Origin: Argentina anserina
Taxonomy: Eukaryota > Streptophyta > Magnoliopsida > Rosales > Rosaceae
DNA: 64,000 bases
Direction: 5' to 3'
Assembly (NCBI RefSeq): GCF_933775445.1
Contig: NC_065876.1
Coordinates: 22,010,001 to 22,074,000, forward strand
Below are positions 1 to 13,990 of this stretch, piece after piece. Position numbers and translations under genes: made by a program. The notes beneath the pieces were generated by a model. That model was not told the origin of the DNA, searched no databases, and saw only the letters and a list, made by a program, of their open reading frames with translations. Every line of letters begins with the position of its first letter. Position 1 is the stretch's first letter.

Positions 1-3000
1 GAAGAAGAAGCTGGCGTGGCGCTTCGATGTGTGGCCGTTCAGTATTCTCTATGCTCTGTGGCTCGCTACGGTTGTGCCGAGCTTGGACTTCGGCGACGCC
101 ACTATTGTCCTCGGCGGAGTTGTGGCGCTTCACATTCTCGTTTGGCTTTTCACTGCTTGGTCTGTGGACTTCAATTGTTTTGTACACTATTCCAAGGTAT
201 GCAAAGGCTTCATATCATTTGTATGACTATTTTGACTATTTTCGTGTTTGTTTTGATACTGTGATAAACTTGCTACATTGCAATGAGCACAGGGAATTTC
301 GGCTGCTTACGAAAATTTGTGATTGGCAGTATGCCAGGGGCCAGCCATGTAATATATATGTATCTAGATATTAGTTGTTAGATGCATTGGCATGAATTAG
401 ACGACTCTTTTTCGCTGTGGTGGGAATGAGCTTTTTAATTGTGGTGATTGATTTGGTCTGCAGGTGAACGATATACACCAGGCTGATGCATGCAAAGTAA
501 CGCCGGCTAAATTTTCCGGTTCTAAAGAAGTTGTTCCACTGCATTTCCGTAAGCTTGTAAGTTTGTTATGTAGTTGGTTTATATTTATCTTTTTTTTTCC
601 CTGATAGGAAGGAGAGGCATCATAGTTAAGAAATAAAGGTGTTCATTGAAAATTACCCAGAAGTTTAAACTACAACAAAGAGAATGCTAAGAACAGACAG
701 TCAACATCAGCCAATATTAGCCAGTTAACAACTTGAAGTACAATGTCATCTATATGATTTTACAGGATTCAGTGCATGTGATTTATGCACCAATCTCCTA
801 CAGATAGTCTTTGGAATGTACACTTTCACTCCTGTCGTGCGTGTTACAGGAAATTCATTGTGATCCATAATTATCTTGTATCTACAAAATTTTGACAACT
901 CTACTTTAATCACACTGCAACCTGTTGTAGATTCCTCATAAGTATTGTCAAAAGGAATGTTTTCTCAGTGAGACTCATACTTGATATACTTTGATTCCAT
1001 CTACTGTTCATTACACGCCCAGAAGTTTATACCCGTAGAAATTAAAATCTGGTTGAGTTACTCTAGCTAGGCATCTATCATACTTAACTTTCTATCATTA
1101 ATGCATCAAATTCCCTGTTCACTTTTTTGTTTGTTCTGTTTGCCAACCGGACCCTTAGTTTGTTTGCTGACAGTTTGCTTAATTTTTCCAGCCTGGAGGT
1201 TCTTTGTCCTCTTCAAATATGGAGGAGATTTACTTTGATTTCCGAAAGCAGCGGTACATCTTTTCAAATGAGAAGGAGAACTTTTGCAAGCTTCCTTACC
1301 CTACCAAGGAAACCATGGGTTACTATTTAAAATGTACTGGCCATGGCTCTGAAGCCAAAGTTGTTGCTGCTACTGAAAAATGGGGACGGAATCTGTGAGT
1401 TGTCTTTCTTTTGTTTCCTTTTTTGTTCTTAATTTTTTTGTTTGTTGAGTTTGTGACATTTTCCTTTGCATTGACAGATGGTTTCATTTGTTTCTTCTGA
1501 GTTTAGAGATAGTTCTTCGAATGATATATTTCTCTTGGTTCTTGTGTCGTTTAAGTAATTGATTTCTCTGTAGATGCTTTTGTTAGTTGTTGTTAAAGAT
1601 GATTTCCTCCTCTGTGTTTGAAAAAAAAAGTTTGTTAGTTAATGCCACACTTGATATATATTTCCCTTTGGAACGAGCACCATCTTGTTTCTGAATTTCT
1701 GAAGTCATACTTCTACAGACATATCAAAAACTTAAGGAAAAGGTCACTTGATCCCAGTAAATTGAACTGAGGTATTTAAACGATGTACTATAGTATTAAT
1801 TGTTCAATCACTTCTTGAATGTGGTTGACAAATTTGATTTGAAGAACGAATGACAGTTTTACCCTGTTGAAGATTGAATGACAACTTTTTAAGTTCTATG
1901 AGGTGGTAGGAGTGGAGGAATTGTGATAGTGTTATTTGTCTCCACTATAGGCTTCACTTGGTGCTATAGTTGGAGGTGTTCCATTTTTTCTTCTATGTTG
2001 AAACCGTAAGCTGTTACAAAGCGACACTGGCTACTGTTTCTGGTTGCTAGTCTCAGTCTCTCTCTCTCTCTCCATTTTCTTTTTTGTATCAGCTCTAGTG
2101 CCTAGAGTCCTTATTCATTCCTTGTGCAAATCTCCTTTGTCTTGCCTTAAGAAAAAGAATGAGTGGGCTTACTTGGTTACTTGTTGTTTCTGCCCTTGAA
2201 TGTGCAGAAACAACTGTACCAGCTACTTTTATAACCTTGAATGTGATGCTATTTGTATGGCTTAGCATCTTTGGTCAAAATTTTCTAAACCTAATATGAT
2301 TGTTCCTTTCAAGAATAGCATTTTTTGGGTTCAACATAAGTAGATAACGATTTTATCAATCTCAAATCTGTATCTTTTTTTAATTATATCTTTGCATCCC
2401 TTTGGGCGTTCTTTTGCTATTATGTTGATTTCGGTTCCCCTGGTTCAATATTATTTTTGTTTTCTTCATCATCTTGTTCTCTTCTGGCTGTGATTATAAT
2501 ATAAACAAGTTTGCAACACTGGATGTTGTGCCTTTGCTAGATTACTTATCATGTTGTTGTTTTGTGTCATGGTCACTGTTACCTCAGTCATCCAAATTAA
2601 TGCTAAATATGGTTTCACACAAGGAGGATGTATTGAAATGCTTGAAAATTTATTCGGTAATTTGTTTTATTTTGTTTTTGGTAGCTTAGCCCTTTATGGA
2701 TATGGCATATCATTTGATCTATTATTCAATGCTGCGTTGCAATACTATGACACCCATTTATATTTTACTTGATTGAAAGCTACCTATTATATATCTTTCT
2801 GTCTGGTTTCCTAATTGTAACTTCTGCACGTTACTCATCATTTGGTTCTATCCATTCATTCAAGTTGTATGCCTTGGCTGTAAAAGAGCCTTTATTTAAT
2901 ATCTGTGTTGAGTAACTTCAACTAGCAACAAACTACACCTCAAGCCTGATGAGTTTTGTTGATAATATTTCATTGCTCTTTGATGTCAATGATTCTTGAT

Positions 3001-3093
3001 TCTTGGTTCTGCAGGTTTGAATATCCACAACCTACGTTCCAGAAATTAATGAAAGAAAATTGTATGCAGCCCTTCTTTGTATTTCAGGTTTTA

Positions 3094-3133
<40 letters not shown>

Positions 3134-6100
3134 CTTGCACCCATCAGACGTATTTACATTTTTTATGCACGTTCACTCAATTATTATCTTTTTATGTGTT
3201 TTAATTGTAGGTTTTCTGTGTTGGCCTCTGGTGTTTGGATGAATATTGGTATTATAGTTTGTTTACGCTTTTCATGCTATTCATGTTTGAGTCAACAATG
3301 GCAAAAAGTCAGTTGAAGACTCTGACTGAACTAAGACGCGTTAGAGTGGATAGCCAGACCTTGATGGTGCATCGATGTGGGAAGTACGTAATTTACCTGC
3401 AATTTAAAATGTTTGTTTTATGTCTTTTGTATCTTATAGATTTGGTGATCTTCAGGTGGATAAAGCTATCTGGAACTGATCTTTTGCCCGGGGATGTTGT
3501 TTCACTTGGACGTTCTTCTGGTCCAACTGGAGAAGATAGGACTGTACCAGCTGACATGCTCTTATTAGCAGGAAGTGCTATTGTCAATGAAGCCATTCTC
3601 ACAGGCGAGTCTACTCCCCAATGGAAGGTGACAGCCTCTTTTCAGTCTTGCTATATAAAAATTGTTGTTGTCGGATTCTGTTTTTAATGGATAATGTAAT
3701 GTAGGTTATGTGTTTATATGTAAATTTATTATATGGATGCTCTGTCTTTTATTTTTTTCTCTTCTTTGACATTATTTGCATTCTTATCTTCACTTCCTTT
3801 TTCCTTTTCCTAGAAGTTTATTTATTTTGGATTTTTAACTGGTTGACTCCTCATCGATGCAAAATTTATCCTTTTTTCTGCTCCCTATTTTCTGGTGTTG
3901 ATGAGTGAGTTTGACTTTGGGTGGTATGCTTCTTTTGTGCCCTTTGCACAAGGGATTCAAATTTACTTTTGGGAATCCTTGGAATTTGAATTACATGGTG
4001 GTTTACTGACTACATCTGTTTTTGTGTCTGTCTATCTTCATAGACATTACACAAATTCTATTTTGAGCTTTTCTATGCCATGATTAAATTTGAATATTTA
4101 GCTTTTTTTTCCTCTTATTAAAGTATCTGTAGGAAAAGAAATACATGTTATTGCAAGTTCGAGAAGCTCGTATTAGGACTCTTATGCCTGAACTTGCATT
4201 CTGCTTTTTAACCTCTTTTGTACTTCTTGAGTTTTACCTATAGAATTCTTTGAATTGTGGTATTATTAGACTTTGTACGTAGAATTTTAAATTTTGGTGG
4301 AGAGAATAACTTGATTCCAGTATACTTATATGATTGTATTTTCAGGTATCGGTGATGAGCAGAGGAGCTGATGAGAAGTTGTCAGCTAAGAGAGACAAAA
4401 GCCATGTTTTATTTGGTGGGACTAAGATATTGCAGCATACACCAGATAAGGTTGTTTTGTATTTCCACGTGTTTTCTTTTAATTTAAGATGCAACATGTT
4501 AATTTATAAATCTACAAAGTACAAACTTCAAATAATCTTATAATAACACTTCTGATTATCTCAATTGATAGGGTTTTCCGTTAAAAACCCCTGATGCTGG
4601 CTGTGTGGCTGTTGTTCTGAGGACTGGGTTTGAAACAAGTCAGGGAAAACTTATGCGCACAATTTTGTTTTCCACAGAAAGGGTAATTATTCATTCGTTA
4701 GCTATGATTACTGAACTTTATATGCTTCATCTTCTGTTCATATTCATAATATACATTTTTGTACTAGGTGACTGCTAACAGCTGGGAAAGTGGGCTGTTC
4801 ATTTTGTTCTTGGTCGTATTTGCAGTGATAGCTGCTGGTTATGTTCTGAAAAAGGTAAACTACTGTCCTCCACTCGTGCTTTGGGGATTATGCCATTATT
4901 GTTCTTATGCTTGTCTAGTGGCCATTCTGTGACTGTCAGCACTCTTTCTTGTAGGGGCTTGAGGATCCAACTAGAAGCAAGTACAAGCTTTTTCTTAGTT
5001 GTTCACTTATCATCACCTCTGTGATTCCTCCTGAGCTGCCAATGGAATTATCTATAGCTGTCAATACATCCCTGATTGCTCTAGCACGGCGTGGAATATT
5101 TTGTACAGAACCTTTTCGTATACCCTTTGCTGGAAAGGTATGTTGGTACATAGTTACCCTTTTTTATATTTTTATTTTATTTTAAAGTTTGTACACACGC
5201 CCATATATATTTTGTTTTTATATACAAAATCCCTTTCTTAATAGAAGTAAAGGAGAATATTGTTTGTCCCTACCCTGTGGTCACAATAGAGAACTCATTT
5301 ATAATTGAAAATCATTTAAATATTTTCATTGATCAATTTGTAATTTAAAAGAAGCATTATTTGTATTAATTTAATCGTCAGATGATTAATTGGAAAGATA
5401 TTCTTGGGATATAAGAATTTTGGGTTATACTGCTTTGGTCCTAAGACATTGCTAGATTTGGATGCTATGAAATGTGATTTTCTTCTTTTCAAGCAGAAAA
5501 TAGTATTCTTTGGAGTATATATTCTGATTACTGATATTATCTTTAAGACCTTGTAATGATCTGGTAGTCATTTCCTCAGCGTCTGTAATGCTTTTACTCG
5601 CCAATATATCACAACCTCATTCACTTATATGTCTGTTAAATTTTTATTGCTGATACTGTACTGTTGCAGTTGAAAGTATGCTTATAATGATCTGGTAGTC
5701 ATTTCCTCAGCGTCTGTAATGCTTTTACTCGCCAATATATCACAACCTCATTCACTTATATGTCTGTTAAATTTTTATTGCTGATACTGTACTGTTGCAG
5801 TTGAAAGTATGCTTATAATGATCTGGTAGTCATTTCCTCAGCATCTGTAATGCTTTTACTCGCCAATATATCACAACCTCATTCACTTATATGTCTGTTA
5901 AATTTTTATTGCTGATACTGTACTGTTGCAGTTGAAAGTATGCTTATAAGACGTTTGTTAATGCATTCCATGCAGGTTGATATATGTTGTTTTGACAAAA
6001 CTGGGACACTTACATCAGATGACATGGTATGTCATATTATCAAGTATAGCATGCTCATTAGGTTGATGTTAGTTTATGTCTAATATATCACTAATATCTT

Positions 6101-9100
6101 CCTTGCTCTTCCCCAGGAGTTCTGTGGAGTTGTTGGGTTGGCTGGTAGTACGGATTTAGAACCAGATATGTCTAAAGTAGATTCTCGCACATTAGAGATT
6201 TTGGCTTCTTGTCATGCCTTGGTATTTGTGGACAATAAGCTGGTATGCAACTGTTATCATTTAGACATGCCGTCTTTGCTATCTGTGTGTTGGGCTGAGT
6301 TGCTAGTCAATGAAATTTTATGCCTACAAACAAAAATGTATATGTAATTGTAGGCTGCTAAAACCAAGCTTTGTATTGCAATTGACATTCCTTTATTTTC
6401 TTTTACAATTGATTGACAACGTGTTTGTGAGTAATATTTCACCAACTGCATGTAGGTTGGTGATCCTCTCGAAAAGGCTGCACTTAAAGGAATAGATTGG
6501 AGCTTTAAATCTGATGATAAGGCCATGCCAAAAAAGTAAGCTGAAATTCCACCTCACATAATTAAATTTAATAGCTCTAAACTGTATTTGAAGCTCTGTA
6601 CTGATTCATGCATCCTTTTCCTTTGTCAACCAGTTTTACTTATCGTCTTTTTTTTTAAATTGTTATATAGTATTTTTTTTGTTTCATTCTGTTTTTAAAT
6701 TTATTAGAGTTTTTTTTTGGGGGTGGGGGGGGGGGGTTTGAAGTTTCATTCTAAGGAAGAAAGGATTTGGTTTGACACGGTTAATAAGCTTACTACAAAA
6801 AGGTCAATAGTAACAACATTGGAGTTTGTGCTTATGACCTAGAATATATAAGATTTAGATACTCATTAGATTTATAATATGAAATAGGGCAATGTGATGG
6901 ATGTAATATCCATATGGAGAGAGATTAAAATGTGACTTGTACTATTACGAGTGGGGGCACATTTGGTACAAAAGGCGATCACTATTTGAGTACAAATGGT
7001 AATAATAATTTACATCTGTGTTTGACTAATGGAGTGAAATTATTGCAATCTTTAAAGAGGACAGGTATATTTGACTTACAAGGCTATCCTAGCAGAAATT
7101 GTTATGAGTGGGGGTGTGGGAGTGATTCCGTGTTCATTTTATCTGCCTAGGTCGAAAATTACCACCAAGTCTTCTTTTAACCAATCTCAATATGATGTCT
7201 GCGGGAATAAAGGAATTGATGTCAATAAGGAAAGATTACATAATCAATGTCTGTATTATAAATGAACATCTTTTCTCTTTTTTAATGGATGAAGTGACAT
7301 GGTCGTGTAAAATGATTTGACATTTAAATATAGAAAATGAGAAGATATATGAATATCTTCATTACTGGTATGATTGTTTGATTACTGTGTTTGATGTTTA
7401 TTATTTTACCTCCTTAGTTCTTCACTTCATGAGATGGCAAAAGCTGAAATTCGATATCAGGGGTGTTTTATGTTGGGCTTATTTAAGGTCTAATTGAATG
7501 CAGGGGAACTGGTTCAGCTGTGCAGATTATTCAGAGACACCACTTTGCTTCCTACTTGAAACGAATGGCAGTTGTTGTTCGCATTGAAGAGAGTTTTTAC
7601 GCTTTTGTGAAGGTTTGATTGTACTAATATGAGCCAACAAATCTTTTTCTTTACACAATTACTTCATTTGAAGAGAATTTAGTCTCGTATTTTGGCAATG
7701 CTAAAAGATGTTTATTTAACAAGAAACAATTGTTGGTGTAGTCTGTTGGGTTTCCAGCCCATGTGTTTTTCCTAAGATTGTTTCTTAGAGTATGGTGTTC
7801 CGGTAAGGATAGGGAATCCTTATTGATGATGGTTTACTTGTAGAAGGAGGAGGCTTTATAGCCTACCACTATTAGGAATAGGATTCCTATTTGGTGAGGA
7901 AACATGTTTGTCCTTATGTCTATATAAGGAGGGGTTATGCTCTAGATTTAAGATCACAGAGACAAAGAGCATAGTGTGTTCCATTCTCGGTTAGAGAGTG
8001 AGAGAGGGCAGAGAGGAGAAAGATAAGAAGAGAAGAGTCCTTGTTTTCTTAGTCTTTCTTGTGTACCCATTATTAATATAGTGGAAGTGTGTTTCTGTCC
8101 GGTGGATGTAGGCAAAGCTATTTGCTGAACCACCTTAAATCTGTGTTCCTGTGTTCTTTTCTTTGTGGTTGTTTCTCTTGGTTTGCTGTGCTTGTTCTGT
8201 TTCTCTGACTAACTTGTTGACCGATTCACTGCATAGTCCAGTTATTATCATAGTAGCATCCTTTGCTCAGACATTGTCTCTAATGTTGCAGGGTGCCCCT
8301 GAAACTATTCAGGGTAGACTCACAGAGGTGCCATCAAACTATGTTGAAACTTATAAGAAATTCACCCGACAAGGATCTCGTGTTTTGGCTCTTGCCTACA
8401 AGTCCATTGGCGATATGACAGTAAGATCTCTTTTGGATACATCATTTATTCATTTATCAGTGCATTTTGACACTCTTTGATGTTAAATGCCGTAGATCAG
8501 AAAAATTATTTCTTTAATACATTCAGCATGATCTGTGTCATGATTGATGCAGAAGTTTCTTATTCAAAAAGGGGATAGCTTTTATAACTCTGCTCTAAAA
8601 TCAGGGGGTTGGTTTTCACTTTCCATTATACATGTATTTTCAACCTTGCATGCTTTCATATAGTAAAGTAGTGAACGATTGAAATAGAATTATTCTTTTG
8701 AAATCATGGTTGAAGTACATCTGATAAATTGTTGAGCTTATCTGAATTTTGTTATGACATGTTATAATCCTTGCTTTTCTTTTATGTAAAATTTAGTCAA
8801 AAAGGGTTTTTCTAAACTATTTATTGCATAGGTGAGTGAAGCCAGAAGCTTGGATAGGGATGTGGTGGAGAGTGGCCTCACGTTTGCTGGTTTTGCGGTA
8901 CAGGAAATTCGTAACTTCATATTTGTTTACTATGTTGTGACATGGTTCTTAGCTTTTATTTTATTGTTATAACTGAGCTAGATCCTTGGAAAATTCCATG
9001 GGGACACAATCTTTATAATACATTAATCCATTTAAGAGTTTAAGGCATTATTAGGGCATCAATAGGGAAGTGGGGTAAGAATTTAAGTAATGGGGACCAA

Positions 9101-12100
9101 AATTAACCTATGCAGTCCTGCAGAGGGTTCTTTGTTCTTTCAACTATAATAGTTCACCAGACCAGAAATGGCACCAGAAGCTTTAGTACTTTCTGTACTG
9201 TTCTCTGTTCATATAATTTAGAAAGCTAGCTACCAAAATCTGATGGAAACTATATATAAATGAAGCAACCCACCTATATAGGAGCAATAGAGAAGTGACA
9301 TCTATATCATTTACTTTTCACTAATTCTTGTGATTTGGGTTTCAGGTTTTCAACTGTCCTATTAGAGCAGATTCAGCCACTGTTTTATCTGAGCTTAAAG
9401 GATCATCACATGATTTGGTATGTCTAGTTCTGTTTTTCAAGCTAGTTTTTGTCCTGAATTACTTCACATATGTAACTATGTGTATTTTGGACTTACTTTG
9501 CCATAGCTAGAGAAATCAGATTATTTTTATGTAAATATAAGATATGTTTCAAGTCAATCATGCAATGGCTAATTTCATTCATGTATTTTTAAATGGTTTT
9601 TGCATACTGCAATTTTTATGTGGTGAGTAGAACTGATAGTTGTGTTGACTATATGAGTAAATAGCAGTCAGTGTGATCTAGTTTTTATTTATGTGCTTTT
9701 TGATAAATTGATACGGGTTTAACTTGAGATGGATATGTTTTAGAGTTGTGTGTATCATACTGCCTAACCATTTGATTAGCTGTCAAGGATACCTAAGCTA
9801 CTGATTGCTGCTGTGGTGTGACTGGGGTCCTGTTTTTTATGAATTCTGGGCAATTTTGATTAATTTTTTCCTCTTTCTTCTTGGGTTCTAGGTGTTTGTC
9901 TATTTGCTTATATAAAATTTTATGTTGATAGGTGATGATTACGGGTGATCAAGCTTTGACAGCCTGCCATGTTGCCACCCAAGTTCATATTTTATCAAAG
10001 CCAGCATTAATTCTAGGCCCAAAAAGGAATAGTGTAGATTATGAGTGGATTTCACCCGACGAGACTGAGATGATTCCTTATAAGTAAGTTTTTATTTTCT
10101 CTGGATCTCTTATTTCAATTTTTTCTGAATGTTAAGATCTGCTTGACCTTGGATGTTGCTTATCTATTACGTTTTTTGTTTCGCTTCCTGTGATTTTGTC
10201 TTTACTTCTGCTATCTCCCCTTTAGAATCCCCTATTGAGCTTTCTTCTCTCATCTTTATTGATTACAAACTATGAACTTGATTTTTTTTAGTGAAAATGA
10301 AGTGGAAACTTTGTCGGAGACTCATGATCTTTGTATTGGAGGGGACTGCATTGAAATGTTGCAACGAACTTCAGCAGTCATACGAGTGATTCCATTTGTC
10401 AAGGTGCTAATTTATTACTCTTGATTGTGAAACTTATTTTTGAGATTTTGCTAACCTAGACATTTCTCACTCGAGTTGTTATTGTTAGGTTTATGCAAGA
10501 GTTGCTCCTGAGCAGAAAGAACTCATATTGACTACTTTCAAAACAGTGGGAAGGATAACATTAATGTGTGGGGATGGGACCAATGATGTTGGAGCTTTGA
10601 AACAGGTAAGTTGGCAAAGGTTTATCTCTGTTTTTTTTTCTCTTTTCCGTGAAAAATTCAATTGCATATCTCCTGTGGAGAAAACCTCTGTTGTAGAAAC
10701 TTTGGTAGGATTATATGAGCATGTAGTTGGTGGCACTCGTCCATTCAATACTTCATAAACCTGGGGATGTTTTTGGGGTGAGAGGCTGTCAGCGTGTCTG
10801 GAATTAGCGATTAATGAATTCAAGCCAATTAAGTTATGTGGCACAACTCTAGTGATCCCGACACTAACAGGTTTTGCAGATTCAATTTTTTTTTTAAAAT
10901 CTATTAGGAAATTTCTTTTTCTTCGAGGACATACAATTAGACTGAAATTTCTCGTATTTTCGATTTATAAAATTTTCTTTCATTTTTTTTTTCAGATTAT
11001 CTTAGTTTGTATTCATTATTGTTATTTTTGTCAGAAAGTCATGTTATAGTTGCTATCATTGTATACCCAATATGTGTGACTGAATAAGCATGTTGGGTAA
11101 GCCTGGGTGCTGAGAGTGATTTGTGTTTGAATGCCTTCAAGTTGACCAAGAGTATAGAAATAGTCTCTGATACGGTTGTATGAAGCTGTTCAGGTTCCTT
11201 ATATAAGAGGCTAAGATCAGTAGCTTCTAGCTTTTAATGTAGTTTTCCTCTTCAGGCCCATGTGGGAGTTGCTTTACTGAATGCGGTGCCTCCAGCTAAG
11301 AGTACAAAGACTGATGAGGGTACGAAGTCTGCTCGCAAGAAGTCGAAGTCTGCATTGGATGGTGCAGATAAATCTGCCAGTTTAAATGGAGTAGTCTCAG
11401 CTAGTAACCAGCGTAATCAGCGTCTGACACCTGCTGAGTTGCAACGACAAAAAATTACTTCATTACAAAAGAAGCTATTGGATGAGCTGAATGAGGAGGG
11501 GGATGGTCATGCGGCTCCCATTGTAAAGCTTGGAGATGCCTCCATGGCATCACCATTCACAGCAAAGCATGCATCTGTTGCTCCCACCACTGACATAATT
11601 CGTCAAGGTCGCAGTACTTTGGTGACTACCCTTCAAATGTTCAAGATTCTTGGCCTCAACTGCCTGGCAACAGCGTATGTGTTGAGTGTTATGTATTTGG
11701 ATGGTGTCAAGCTAGGTGATATGCAGGCGACAATCAGTGGTGTATTTACAGCCGCCTTTTTCCTCTTCATCTCACATGCACGTCCTCTTCAGACCCTTTC
11801 CGCTGAACGGCCTCATCCTAATATCTTTTGCGCATATGTCTTTCTTTCTCTGCTAGGACAGTTTGCCATCCACTTACTCTTCTTGATTAGTTCTGTCAAC
11901 GAGGCTGAGAAACACATGCCTGAGGAGTGCATTGAACCAGACTCTGAGTTTCATCCCAACCTTGTAAATACAGTATCATACATGGTGAGCATGATGCTCC
12001 AGGTGGCTACATTTGCTGTGAATTACATGGGGCACCCCTTCAATCAGAGCATTTCAGAGAACAAACCATTCTTGTATGCCCTTGTATCTGCCGTTGGTTT

Positions 12101-12329
12101 CTTCACTGTTATCACATCTGATGTTTTTAGGAATTTGAATGACTCCCTTAAGCTGGTACCCTTGCCTTTGGGATTGAGGGATAAGCTGTTGACCTGGGCT
12201 GTTCTTATGTATTTGAGCTGTTACTCATGGGAGAGATTTTTAAGGTGGGCTTTCCCAGGTAAAGTCCCATCTTGGAAGAAACGGCAACGGCTCGCTGCAA
12301 AAAGTCTGGAACAGAAGAAGAATGTTTGA
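1..12329 (+). CDS. PDR2: P5A-type P-ATPase (PDR2/MIA orthologue), 5'-truncated, 21 visible exons
   Basis: ER-membrane P5A ATPase, the plant orthologue of yeast Spf1 and human ATP13A1. In Arabidopsis it is needed for the root phosphate-starvation response and pollen development. Coding exons by GT-AG and frame: 2-196, 464-556, 1192-1394, 3015-3087, 3211-3383, 3456-3627, 4346-4450, 4572-4682, 4768-4854, 4955-5137, 5976-6026, 6117-6242, 6456-6535, 7504-7612, 8292-8420, 8832-8897, 9346-9417, 9932-10083, 10292-10403, 10489-10605, 11256-12329. They join to one frame of 1160 residues; only about 20 N-terminal residues are missing, outside the window. Visible motifs: TGES actuator loop (exon 6), PPELP of the P5 M4 helix (exon 10), DKTGT phosphorylation site (exon 11), KGAPE nucleotide-binding motif across exons 14/15, GDGTNDVGA hinge (exon 20) and C-terminal membrane helices in the last exon. 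The long introns carry a triplication and a solo LTR but the frame is intact. Confidence 0.96.
3096..3132. repeat. (CT)n microsatellite in P5A intron 4
   Basis: An uninterrupted CT dinucleotide run of about 35 bp starts a few bases after the donor at 3088 in the short intron between exons 4 and 5. It may add pyrimidine-rich character to that intron. Likely length-polymorphic. Confidence 0.95.
5554..5946. repeat. Three head-to-tail copies of a 131-bp repeat in P5A intron 10
   Basis: Copies at 5554-5684, 5685-5815 and 5816-5946 are nearly identical; the third has 'agcatctg' where the others have 'agcgtctg'. Each ends with a pyrimidine-rich stretch followed by 'gttgcag', a good-looking 3' splice site. 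The real acceptor for exon 11 is at 5974-5975, just after the array. The near identity points to a recent duplication. Confidence 0.95.
7744..8233 (+). mobile_element. Solo LTR (probably Copia) in P5A intron 14
   Basis: A 490-bp segment starts TGTTGGG and ends TGCA and is flanked by the perfect 5-bp direct repeat 'tagtc' (7739-7743 and 8234-8238). It has a TATA-like 'ctatataagg' near 7918 and a GA-rich then T-rich stretch downstream, as in plant LTR promoters. There is no internal domain and no second LTR, so it is best read as a solo LTR left by recombination. Boundaries rest on the TG/CA ends plus the target duplication; the family is inferred. Confidence 0.7.
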
Positions 12330-13990
12330 GTGAATTTATGCTTTTTATGTGAAGTGAATATCAGCTGCATCTGGCCATTCTGGCGTTTTGGCACACGGCC
12401 ATGCAGAGCTATGTACGGCACAATCGATTCAGTTACGCCCACAGGTCTTTACTACAAAGGTTTCATCTTTTGGTAGGAGTAATATAGTACTTTTGAGAAC
12501 TAGTTCTTTATAGATGAACTGATTGTTTACGTGATCTGACCTTTAATTGCACTGTATTTTAAGTGGAATCAATAGCATAGATCTGTGACAACTGTTTATT
12601 TATTAGTTTCCAATATTAAATCACATGCGATTTTGCTTTATAATCTGTTTGGGTATTATAAATGAAGCTAGAAGCACTACAGGACTACGTGGTACGTAGT
12701 CACTCGGATTTAGTTTCAAAATCTCCTTGGTTGACTGCTTGTCTTGGGGTAAAACTTGCACAGCACAACAAGTCAACAACATTCTTACCAAACTATCCTA
12801 TACTAGAATTTTCCAAAATATAGCACGCAGATGCATCAAGAGAATGAATCAAGTTGGTCCGTCTTCAACCAAACACTTCTGATTCAAAAAGTTCACTTAT
12901 TTGTTCATCACAAAGTACTGATTCAAACGTCGCTCTGTTTTAAAGCATGTAATACCTCGTTATTAGGTGATTTCTCAGGTTCCAATAGCAACTGCTAGTC
13001 TACTACAAACAAGCATCAAAACAAATTGGTCACCATATGGACCAACTATTTCAATAGCGATAGCCCTATAATAAACATCATAACAAAACATGACTGGCCT
13101 GAGATCATGCAAACAACTCAAGTAAGATCGACAGCCATGGGTAGTATTTAGGGAGATTTCTAAAGAATACACTGGTGAAAAAAGGGAGTCAAGTAAGTAT
13201 GCATGCATAAGATGATAGAAGGGGACTACAAGCTCCATTTCTCTTGTAAGGAATTCACAATCATGTGTTCAAAAAGGAGGATCAAGTAATCAATAACAGG
13301 TTCATAAGATAGCGCGCAAATAACAAACACTCAACACAGATCCTAATCAAATGCATGAAAGCAGACTAGCAGTCTCAAAAATGGAGAGTATCAAACCAGC
13401 ACTTGAATTAAAAGAGCAGGAATTCCTCATGACATGAGCTTCTTCCGGCTTCGATGCTTCGTGAATCGTGATGAGATTTAGTCTTTTCGACATTCTCTTT
13501 CTTTTCATTTGAATGAGTCCCCAGAAAACTCGGTTAACTCAACACCTTAATGTTGTCATTATTAAGTTATTAACCATTCTCCAAATGGGAGCGCTCAGTG
13601 ATAAAATGGGTACTACCTCGGATGTTTCTCCCCCTCGTTATCTATTGGCATTTAAGCATGTTGCATATGTGAAAGGGTCAAGACGTTTGAGCATGTTGAT
13701 CGAAATCCCCTCGATCGATAATTATTATGAATTCAATCATTCTCTAACCATGCATAGGTCATAGGTGAAAGGGATTTCGATCTTTCCATAGTTTCGCAGG
13801 GTGTGTGGCATGGATTTATCGAGCACCCTGCCGACGGGCTGTTGAGGACGACGGGACATTTCAGTGCTGCAGATTTGGGTGAGGACTGCCGACGCCACCA
13901 TTTGGGGTGCAATGAACCCATTCGAAGGAAAGTTGAACGGAATTCTAAACCTTAACCCTAATTTCTTGGGTTGGGGGTTTAGGACTTGGA
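12330..13990. other. P5A 3' UTR and intergenic DNA without a recognised gene
   Basis: The P5A 3' UTR probably covers the first 200-300 bp after the stop codon at 12327-12329. The rest has only short open frames in all frames and no family I recognise. Weak coding-like texture is seen on the minus strand around 13400-13520, but no start, splice sites or domain could be supported. Confidence 0.6.
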
